A DNA stretch of 15,618 nucleotides, taken from NCBI GenBank assembly GCA_947072805.1, contig CAMTJK010000043.1, forward strand, positions 1 to 15,618, read 5' to 3'. Positions 1-6,094 of the stretch are shown piece after piece. The DNA comes from an uncultured Prevotella sp. GTDB taxonomy: Bacteria; Bacteroidota; Bacteroidia; Bacteroidales; Bacteroidaceae. How positions within the stretch are numbered: the stretch's first letter is position 1; the number at the start of each line of letters is the position of its first letter. Made by a program: the position numbers and the translations under genes. A model generated the notes under the pieces. It was not told the DNA's origin, made no database searches, and was given only the letters and a program-made list of their open reading frames with translations.

Positions 1-22
1 ATTAGACACACAGCTGAGTCTA

Positions 23-364
23 TTTTGAATTCATCGAACTCACGTTATATTATGATATTATGGATGGTTTTCTTTATTTCATACATTTAAAAGGTAAATC
101 TAACGTGGATATGAGAACAAAGTTAAATCAATGATTTAACAATGTTTTGTTGTTGCGGATTAAACTTAATTTGGGGTTGATGGGTTATAATATGTGTCGC
201 AGCATTAGTCAGATTATATTATAAACAGTTTAAATCGTTAGGTTATCATGACAGAAACAGTAGTAATTGTAGACAGAGGTTGTTGTAATCACAGACCATA
301 ATAGATGGAAAAGAAGGAGCATGTGCTAATGTTTTAAATTCCACGGAGCTCACATTAAACTTAT
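23..364. repeat. Imperfect direct repeat pair, about 31 bases, 310 bases apart
   Basis: The block at about 23-53 and the block at about 332-364 can be aligned over roughly 31 bases with about 24 matches. Both share TTTT, AATTC, a CG step, CTCAC and TTA in the same order. The feature coordinates span both copies and the DNA between. No terminal inverted repeats or transposase are visible, so the pair could be two members of a dispersed intergenic family or the remains of a small element. The core GTGAGCTC also occurs inside carB and glmS coding sequence, so only the longer alignment carries weight. Confidence 0.35.
122..140. repeat. Perfect 19-base palindrome
   Basis: GTTAAATCA at 122-130 and TGATTTAAC at 132-140 are exact reverse complements around a single central A. 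A 9-base arm with a one-base centre suits a site for a dimeric regulator better than a terminator, since one base is too short for an RNA loop and no T-run follows. No promoter element or gene next to it tells what it would control. The bound protein, if any, is unknown, and AT-rich DNA produces such palindromes by chance more often than balanced DNA. Confidence 0.4.
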
Positions 365-393
365 AAGGATTCTATCGTGAAGCCTTTAATAGA

Positions 394-410
394 ACAGTTT
401 TGAGAACTGT
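394..410 (-). terminator. Weak hairpin downstream of ansA
   Basis: ACAGTT at 394-399 and AACTGT at 405-410 form a 6-base stem with a 5-base loop. It lies about 50 bases past the ansA stop on the minus strand. Only a short, broken T-run (TCTATT) follows in the minus direction, so it is a poor intrinsic terminator. It could serve as a 3'-end hairpin or be chance. Confidence 0.25.
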
Positions 411-461
411 GATTGTTTTCGAAATATGTTTTGTTATAAACCTGAATTTTCCAACTGTATC

Positions 462-1496
462 CTAAAGTGTTATTTCGCCTCTGATACTTCTTGTCATATA
501 ATTGCGTACCTGATGGTAGTCGCTGAAGCGTGCTTGCAAGTACATGAGCTTGGTCACGGCGCTTTCCACGGTGCTATCGTAGCCACTTATCACGCCAGCG
601 GACTTTAGTTGATACCCTGTGTCATATCGTCCCATTTCCACTTTTCCTGCCATACATTGACTGATATTTATTATTATCTTACCTCTGTTGGTGGCTTCTT
701 TTAGGGCATTTATGAGCCATGGTTTTTGCGGTGCATTGCCACTGCCGTACGTCCGCATTACTATTGAACGTAGGTTGGGGGTAGCGATAATGTGCCGTAC
801 TAAATCTTCCCTGATGCCGGGGAATATCGTGAAGACAATAACGTTGTTGTCAAGCCTATAATGAGGTGTCATGGGGCGTGAAAAGTCTGGTTTTAATATC
901 CGTTCATCATGGTATGTAATATTGACTCCAGCTTCTACAAGATGCATATAGTTGAAACTTTCAAAAGCATCAAATTCATCAGCACTTTGTTTCGTGGTGC
1001 GATTTCCACGCAAGAGGTGACCGTTGAAGTAGATTCCTACTTCTGGAACCATAGATGTTCCATCGTGATGTTTCGCTGCAGCAATTTCTATGCTTGTGAT
1101 GAGATTCTCCTTGCCATCGGTGCGTAATTGCCCTATTGGCAGCTGGCTGCCTGTGAGAATGACGGGTTTTGTGAGATTCTCAAGCATGTAGCTGAGTGCG
1201 GATGCCGTATACGCCATTGTGTCTGTTCCATGTAGTATTACGAAACCATCGTAATCTTCATAATTGTTAGCTATGATATGAGCGAGGTCAATCCATAGTG
1301 CAGGTGACATATCGCTGCTGTCTATGGGGGGATTAAACTGATAGGTAGCGATGTGAGTTGAAAACTGTTTCAGCTCGGGTACGTTGCTTAAGAGATGTTC
1401 AAAATCAAATGGCTCAAGAGCACCTGTTAGTGGATTCCTGTTCATACCGATGGTCCCACCGGTATAAATCAGAAGAACGTTGTTGTCGTACGTCAT
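462..1496 (-). CDS. ansA: Type I L-asparaginase
   Basis: This 344-residue protein hydrolyses L-asparagine to aspartate and ammonia. It has no signal peptide, so it should be the cytoplasmic type I enzyme. The N-terminal motif YTGGTIG (residues 11-17) supplies the nucleophilic threonine, T12 by position. The second signature HGTDTMAYT (89-97) holds the T-D pair that activates water. LTGSQ and RTDGKEN follow at about 114-131, and RTTK, with K169 the likely catalytic lysine, lies further on. Length is normal for the family and no residue appears missing. The start is chosen because the first motif begins ten residues in, as usual. The gene is transcribed away from uxaC, from a shared gap with its own promoter, and ends with a TAG stop. 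It appears to be a single-gene unit. Confidence 0.93.
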   Translation of the reverse strand: MTYDNNVLLIYTGGTIGMNRNPLTGALEPFDFEHLLSNVPELKQFSTHIATYQFNPPIDSSDMSPALWIDLAHIIANNYEDYDGFVILHGTDTMAYTASALSYMLENLTKPVILTGSQLPIGQLRTDGKENLITSIEIAAAKHHDGTSMVPEVGIYFNGHLLRGNRTTKQSADEFDAFESFNYMHLVEAGVNITYHDERILKPDFSRPMTPHYRLDNNVIVFTIFPGIREDLVRHIIATPNLRSIVMRTYGSGNAPQKPWLINALKEATNRGKIIINISQCMAGKVEMGRYDTGYQLKSAGVISGYDSTVESAVTKLMYLQARFSDYHQVRNYMTRSIRGEITL

Positions 1497-1517
1497 CGTT
1501 TACGTAAATTTTTGGTG

Positions 1518-1548
1518 CAAAAATAAATAAAGTTTTTGATATTACAGA
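1518..1548 (-). promoter_or_regulatory. Probable promoter of ansA
   Basis: Read on the minus strand, TATTTTTG (1525 down to 1518) matches the Bacteroidetes -7 consensus TAnnTTTG exactly. The upstream -33 position, 19 bases away, has TCTG rather than TTTG, so that half is weak. Transcription would start near 1512, giving a leader of roughly 15 bases before the ATG at 1496. Confidence 0.5.
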
Positions 1549-1566
1549 ATTTATTTTTTACTTTTG
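1535..1566 (+). promoter_or_regulatory. Probable promoter of uxaC
   Basis: TTTG at 1535-1538 and TACTTTTG at 1559-1566 match both halves of the Bacteroidetes promoter (TTTG, then TAnnTTTG) with a 20-base spacer. Transcription should begin around 1573 and leave a leader of about 70 bases. It overlaps the upstream part of the divergent ansA promoter, so the two could compete for polymerase. Confidence 0.65.
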
Positions 1567-1640
1567 CACAATAAGCGCATTGTATATTAAGCGTTTTCTG
1601 TTTGTATTAAAATGTATAACTTTAAATATAAAAACTAATT

Positions 1641-3041
1641 ATGAAACAATTTAATGATGAGAACTTCCTGCTTGACACTGACGTGGCTCAGGACTTGTTC
1701 CACAATCATGCTGCCAAAATGCCTATAATTGACTATCATTGTCATTTGATACCCGAGATGGTGGCAAGTGACCACAAATTCAAGAGCATTACGGAGTTAT
1801 GGCTTGGTGGTGACCATTACAAATGGCGTGCGATGAGGACAAATGGAGTAGACGAAAAATACTGTACGGGAAAAGATACTTCGGATTGGGAAAAATTTGA
1901 AAAATGGGCAGAAACAGTGCCTTATACTTTTCGTAATCCTTTGTACCATTGGACTCATTTGGAATTAAAGACGGCTTTTGGTATAACCAAACAGCTTAGT
2001 CCGAAAACAGCTCGTGAGATTTTCGATGAGTGTAATGAAAAACTGAAACAACCGGAGTTCTCAGCGCGTGGACTTATGCGTCATTATAATGTAGAGTGTG
2101 TTTGTACTACGGACGATCCTGTAGATGATTTGCGTTTCCATAAGCAAACTCGTGAGGATGGATTTGAGATAAAGATGATACCAGCATGGCGTCCCGACAA
2201 GGCAATGAATATCGAAAAACCAGAATTCTCGGCTTATGTAAATCAGCTTGGAGAGGTTGCTGGTGTAACCATCACTACATTCAAGGATATGATAGATGCT
2301 TTACAGAAGCGTCATGATTTCTTTACAGAGAATGGGTGTAAACTCTCTGATCATGGAATAGAGGAATTCTATGATGAGGAGTACACAGACTTGCAGATAG
2401 AGGAAATATTTGCAAGGGCAATGGGTGGCAAAGAGTTGACTGTGTATGAAACACGTCAGTATAAGAATGCTTTCCTTACTAGAATGGCTGAAATGGATGC
2501 AGAGGCTGATTGGACGCAGCAATTCCATTATGGAGCTATCCGTGACAATAACACGGCGATGTATAACCAGCTTGGTCCTGATACGGGTTTCGATTCTATT
2601 GGCGAATTCACTACAGCCAAGGCTATGAGTAAGTTCCTTAATAAGCTTAATATGGACGGTAAATTGACTCGTACAATTCTTTACACTCTTAATCCTTGTG
2701 CCAACGAAGTGATAGCAACTATGCTCGGTAATTTTCAAGGTGGATGTCCGGGGAAGATACAGTTCGGTTCAGGCTGGTGGTTTAATGATCAGCTTGATGG
2801 TATGACACGACAGATGAATGCGCTATCTGTACTTGGTCTACTAAGTCGTTTTGTTGGTATGCTTACAGATTCACGTTCGTTCTTGAGTTATCCGCGTCAT
2901 GAATATTTCCGTCGTCTGCTTTGTAATATACTAGGTAATGACGTAGAGAAAGGTCTCCTTCCTAACGACCATGAAATATTGAGCCGAATGGTGGAGGATA
3001 TATCATATAACAACGCACGCAATTATTTTAAATTCTATTGA
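1641..3041 (+). CDS. uxaC: Uronate isomerase (glucuronate/galacturonate isomerase)
   Basis: UxaC interconverts D-glucuronate and D-fructuronate, or D-galacturonate and D-tagaturonate, the first step of cytoplasmic hexuronate breakdown. The 466-residue length is typical. The N-terminus matches the family closely, and the metal-binding DYHCHLIPE motif of the amidohydrolase fold (H33 and H35) follows. Further family blocks are the VCTTDDP segment near 153, the GAIRDNN segment near 300, and SYPRHEYFRRLL near 417. The gene stands alone here: no uxuA, uxuB, kdgK or transporter adjoins it, so the rest of the pathway must be elsewhere. It has its own promoter and a hairpin after the stop. Substrate in this organism, plant pectin or host glycan uronates, cannot be read from the sequence. 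Confidence 0.95.
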   Translation: MKQFNDENFLLDTDVAQDLFHNHAAKMPIIDYHCHLIPEMVASDHKFKSITELWLGGDHYKWRAMRTNGVDEKYCTGKDTSDWEKFEKWAETVPYTFRNPLYHWTHLELKTAFGITKQLSPKTAREIFDECNEKLKQPEFSARGLMRHYNVECVCTTDDPVDDLRFHKQTREDGFEIKMIPAWRPDKAMNIEKPEFSAYVNQLGEVAGVTITTFKDMIDALQKRHDFFTENGCKLSDHGIEEFYDEEYTDLQIEEIFARAMGGKELTVYETRQYKNAFLTRMAEMDAEADWTQQFHYGAIRDNNTAMYNQLGPDTGFDSIGEFTTAKAMSKFLNKLNMDGKLTRTILYTLNPCANEVIATMLGNFQGGCPGKIQFGSGWWFNDQLDGMTRQMNALSVLGLLSRFVGMLTDSRSFLSYPRHEYFRRLLCNILGNDVEKGLLPNDHEILSRMVEDISYNNARNYFKFY

Positions 3042-3063
3042 TCAAATAAAAAAGTTGAAACTG

Positions 3064-3108
3064 CAGCCGGAATAATGTAGAAAAGAATTTTTATACGTTT
3101 TCCGGCTG
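3064..3108 (+). terminator. Terminator-like hairpin after uxaC
   Basis: CAGCCGGAA at 3064-3072 and TTCCGGCTG at 3100-3108 are perfect 9-base complements, separated by 27 bases. The hairpin begins 22 bases after the uxaC stop. The following bases (TTATTG) are only mildly T-rich, so termination may be partial. The position fits the end of the uxaC transcript. Confidence 0.6.
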
Positions 3109-3196
3109 TTATTGTATAACGAGATTAAAACATGAGTCTGCTATGGTCTGTCATATTCACACATAGTAAGCCCTAATTCCTATCATTTATACACTT

Positions 3197-3232
3197 TTTG
3201 CTTGCTTAATTGGAAAAATAGGTGTAAATTTG
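3197..3232 (+). promoter_or_regulatory. Probable promoter of the export lipoprotein gene
   Basis: TAAATTTG at 3225-3232 is an exact match to the Bacteroidetes -7 element, 25 bases before the ATG at 3258. The best -33 match, TTTG at 3197-3200, is 24 bases upstream, slightly too far; CTTG at 3201-3204 gives a better spacing of 20 but a weaker match. Transcription would start near 3239. Confidence 0.55.
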
Positions 3233-3257
3233 CAACCTGTATAAAAGACATATTAAA

Positions 3258-4073
3258 ATGGCGGAAAAGAAAAAAAACATTTTTCCTTTTGTTCTTATTG
3301 TTCTTATGGCAGTCGCCATGTTTTTTTGTGCATGCTCAAGTACAAAAGATGTTGCATATTTTAAGAACAGTAGTGAGGTTGATCTTCATGCTTCAAGAGT
3401 CCTTTACGATGCTCGTATCATGCCCAAGGATCTGCTGACCATTACAGTAAGTACTACAGATGGAGATGCGGCATTACCTTTTAATATGACGGTTCCTACT
3501 TCTTTCAATCAGATTTCACGTACATCAACTTCTCAACCGCTATTACAAAGCTATTTGGTAGATAATGAGGGTAATATTGACTTCCCGAAAGTCGGTAGAA
3601 TTCATCTTGGCGGACTGACAAAGGCTGAAGCAGAAAGTCTGATATTGGAAAAAATAACTCCATATATGGCTGCGGAAGAGGTGCCAATAGTGACCGTACG
3701 TATGATAAATTATAAAATATCAGTCCTTGGGGAGGTTACAAGACCAGGTATGTATACAGTGACCAATGAAAAAATAAGTATTTTGGAGGCGCTTGCGCAA
3801 GCTGGGGATCTGACGATATATGGTGTTAGAAATAATGTGAAGCTTATCAGGGAGGATTCTAACGGGCAGAAGAATATATACGTTTTAAATCTGAATGATG
3901 CGAATTTGATAAACTCTCCATATTATTATTTGCAACAAAATGATATTGTTTATGTAGAACCTAATAAGGTGAAAGCACAGAATTCAAGTGTAGGTAGTAT
4001 GACAACCTTATGGTTCTCGGCAACATCAATTCTTATTTCTTTAACTTCTCTATTGTATAATATACTTAATTAA
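3258..4073 (+). CDS. Wza-like polysaccharide export outer-membrane lipoprotein
   Basis: This 271-residue protein belongs to the polysaccharide biosynthesis/export family, whose oligomers form the outer-membrane channel for capsule or exopolysaccharide. A lysine-rich start and hydrophobic stretch (residues 9-23) lead to a lipobox ending at C26, so it should be lipidated. The export domain spans about 45-150, with the typical D-x-G-x-I-x-F-P-x-V-G pattern near 102-113. An SLBB domain follows at about 152-200 (VLGEVTRPGMYTV at 156-168, then ALAQAGD). A hydrophobic C-terminal segment (about 248-268) fits the membrane-spanning helix of Wza. The shared DVAYFKN block just after the lipobox is common in Bacteroidetes members. 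A Wzc-like chain-length kinase usually sits beside such genes, but the next gene is glmS, so this copy appears detached from a polysaccharide cluster. Confidence 0.88.
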   Translation: MAEKKKNIFPFVLIVLMAVAMFFCACSSTKDVAYFKNSSEVDLHASRVLYDARIMPKDLLTITVSTTDGDAALPFNMTVPTSFNQISRTSTSQPLLQSYLVDNEGNIDFPKVGRIHLGGLTKAEAESLILEKITPYMAAEEVPIVTVRMINYKISVLGEVTRPGMYTVTNEKISILEALAQAGDLTIYGVRNNVKLIREDSNGQKNIYVLNLNDANLINSPYYYLQQNDIVYVEPNKVKAQNSSVGSMTTLWFSATSILISLTSLLYNILN

Positions 4074-4080
4074 GAATATA

Positions 4081-4118
4081 AAGGAAGAATGGAAGACGTT
4101 TATTTTCCATTCTTTCTT
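4081..4118 (+). terminator. Long AT-rich hairpin between the export gene and glmS
   Basis: Positions 4081-4094 pair with 4105-4118 over 14 base pairs with one G-U wobble and a 10-base loop. The hairpin starts 8 bases after the export-gene stop and ends 20 bases before the glmS ATG. No T-run follows, so it may be a weak terminator, an RNA-stability element, or a structure controlling entry into glmS. No Bacteroidetes -7 promoter element is visible between it and glmS, which suggests at least some read-through. Confidence 0.45.
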
Positions 4119-4138
4119 GTAAATAAAGATTGTACCTT

Positions 4139-5983
4139 ATGTGTGGAATTGTAGGCTATATAGGGAATAAAGAAGCATTTCCTATTCTGATTAAGGGACT
4201 TCGCAGATTGGAGTATCGCGGATATGATAGTGCTGGCGTTGCGCTTATCAATTCGGATGGAAATTTGAATGTGTGCAAGACAAAAGGTAAGGTGGATGAT
4301 CTTGTTGCTTATTGTTCCGATAAGAATACTTCTGGATGTGTAGGTATTGCTCATACCCGTTGGGCAACACATGGAGAACCTTCATCTCTTAATGCACATC
4401 CACATTACTCGCAATCGAAGAATCTTGCGATAATACATAATGGCATAATAGAGAATTATGCGGCTTTGAAGAACAAAATGATAGCCAAAGGTATTGAATT
4501 TCGTTCTGACACAGACACAGAGGTGCTTGTACAGTTGATAGAATACATACAAGAACGTAAGAATCTGGATCTTCTTACAGCGGTCCAGCTTGCATTACAC
4601 GAAGTGATAGGTGCTTATGCCATAGCATTGGTTGATAGGAGAGATCCTAATCAGGTAATAGCAGCTTGTAAACAAAGCCCATTAGTGATAGGTATTGGCG
4701 ATAATGAATTCTTTCTTGGCTCTGATGCCACTCCTATCGTTGAATATACAGACAAGGTAGTATATATGGAAGATGGTAACATAGCTGTAATGAGAATTGG
4801 TGAGGAGCTCACTGTGGTGAATATATTAAATCGCCGATTGAATCCTGATATACAGACAGTTGATATAAACCTTGGACAGATTGAGAAGGGTGGATATCCC
4901 CATTTCATGCTTAAGGAAATATTCGAGCAACCAGATTGCTTGACAAATTGCATGCGTGGGCGTGTAAATGTAGATACTGACAATGTAGTGTTGAGCGCAG
5001 TAATCGATAACAAGAAACGATTACTTAATGCTAAGCGTTTCATTATTGTTGCCTGTGGCACTTCTTGGCATGCCGGACTGATTGGCAAGCAGATGATAGA
5101 GAGTCTTTGTCGCATACCTGTTGAAGTGGAGTATGCTTCGGAATTCAGATACCGTAATCCAGTAATTGCACCAGACGATGTTGTTATAGCGATTTCGCAA
5201 AGTGGTGAAACTGCAGATACTTTGGCTGCTGTTAAATTAGCAAAAGACAGCGGTGCTTTTGTCTATGGTATATGTAACGCCATAGGCTCTAGCATACCAC
5301 GTGCTACAAATACCGGTTCATATATACATGTTGGACCAGAGATAGGTGTTGCATCGACAAAAGCTTTCACAGGGCAGGTAACTGTACTAACAATGCTAGC
5401 TTTAGCCTTAGCCAAAGAAAAGGGAACAATAGAATTGAAGGATTATCTGAATATTGTAAAGGAATTGCATGAGATACCAGAGAAAATGAAGCAGGTGCTT
5501 AAAATGAATAATCGCATGGCAGAATTGAGCCGCATGTTCACTTATGCACGTAATTTCATATATCTTGGTCGGGGATATAGTTATCCTGTTGCTCTTGAAG
5601 GAGCTTTGAAGTTGAAAGAAATTAGTTATATTCATGCGGAAGGTTATCCGGCAGCAGAAATGAAACACGGACCAATAGCGCTGATAGACTCGGATATGCC
5701 TGTGGTTGTAATTGCTACACATAATGCTATGTATGAGAAGGTGCTTAACAACATTCAGGAGGTAAAAGCACGAAAGGGAAAGGTCATAGCTCTTGTCACG
5801 GAAGGTGACGAAACGATAAGTCGTATTGCAGACGAGGTGATAGAATTGCCAGATACAATTGAATGTCTTGAACCCTTGCTTGCCACAATACCGCTACAAT
5901 TGTTGGCATATCATATAGCAGTTTGGAAAGGTAAGGATGTAGACCAACCTAGAAATTTAGCAAAGTCGGTTACTGTAGAGTGA
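4139..5983 (+). CDS. glmS: Glutamine--fructose-6-phosphate aminotransferase (isomerizing)
   Basis: GlmS makes glucosamine-6-phosphate from fructose-6-phosphate and glutamine, the entry step to UDP-GlcNAc for peptidoglycan, lipid A and surface glycans. The protein is 614 residues, normal for the family. The start is fixed by chemistry: the ATG at 4139 puts the catalytic cysteine at residue 2 (MCGIVGYIG). An in-frame TTG three codons upstream would bury that cysteine and is rejected. The glutaminase half shows the YRGYDSAG, HTRWATHGEP (72-81) and HNG motifs. The isomerase half carries CGTSWHAG (306-313), SQSGET (353-358), ASTKAFT and the C-terminal KSVTVE that completes the active site. The Gram-positive glmS ribozyme is not evident in the 65-base leader. 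A strong terminator follows. Confidence 0.97.
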   Translation: MCGIVGYIGNKEAFPILIKGLRRLEYRGYDSAGVALINSDGNLNVCKTKGKVDDLVAYCSDKNTSGCVGIAHTRWATHGEPSSLNAHPHYSQSKNLAIIHNGIIENYAALKNKMIAKGIEFRSDTDTEVLVQLIEYIQERKNLDLLTAVQLALHEVIGAYAIALVDRRDPNQVIAACKQSPLVIGIGDNEFFLGSDATPIVEYTDKVVYMEDGNIAVMRIGEELTVVNILNRRLNPDIQTVDINLGQIEKGGYPHFMLKEIFEQPDCLTNCMRGRVNVDTDNVVLSAVIDNKKRLLNAKRFIIVACGTSWHAGLIGKQMIESLCRIPVEVEYASEFRYRNPVIAPDDVVIAISQSGETADTLAAVKLAKDSGAFVYGICNAIGSSIPRATNTGSYIHVGPEIGVASTKAFTGQVTVLTMLALALAKEKGTIELKDYLNIVKELHEIPEKMKQVLKMNNRMAELSRMFTYARNFIYLGRGYSYPVALEGALKLKEISYIHAEGYPAAEMKHGPIALIDSDMPVVVIATHNAMYEKVLNNIQEVKARKGKVIALVTEGDETISRIADEVIELPDTIECLEPLLATIPLQLLAYHIAVWKGKDVDQPRNLAKSVTVE

Positions 5984-6002
5984 TGTCCGGTGTAGAAAAC
6001 CG

Positions 6003-6049
6003 GCCTCCGTGTCGGACCCTTATATTGGAAATGATGCGGAGGCTTTTTT
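6003..6049 (+). terminator. Strong intrinsic terminator after glmS
   Basis: GCCTCCG at 6003-6009 pairs with CGGAGGC at 6037-6043. The stem can be extended inward to 11 pairs (6003-6013 with 6033-6043) using two G-U wobbles, and six Ts follow at 6044-6049. It begins 19 bases past the glmS stop. Two alternative stems lie just upstream or overlapping: GTCCG 5985-5989 with CGGAC 6013-6017, and CCGG 5987-5990 with CCGG 6000-6003. Confidence 0.85.
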
Positions 6050-6094
6050 ATAGGGAGGTTAATGAACGAAACAACAAAACACTAAAATAAACGA

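Larger units (their letters stand above)
1..461. other. Non-coding left end of the window
   Basis: No reading frame here is long enough or family-like enough to call. A frame open from the window edge to a stop near position 90 could be the tail of an upstream gene, but its short translation is not recognisable. The stretch is AT-rich and contains a perfect palindrome at 122-140, an imperfect direct repeat at about 23-53 and 332-364, and a small hairpin at 394-410. It lies beyond the 3' end of ansA, which is on the minus strand, so whatever gene lies to the left is not visible. Confidence 0.6.

Noticed and set aside
2301..2738. 145-codon open frame on the minus strand inside uxaC
   Set aside because: It lies wholly within a well-matched uxaC gene in another frame, and its translation looks like no known family.
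4074..4138. glmS ribozyme in the glmS leader
   Set aside because: The 65-base leader is too short and lacks the ribozyme core; this RNA is known from Gram-positive bacteria.
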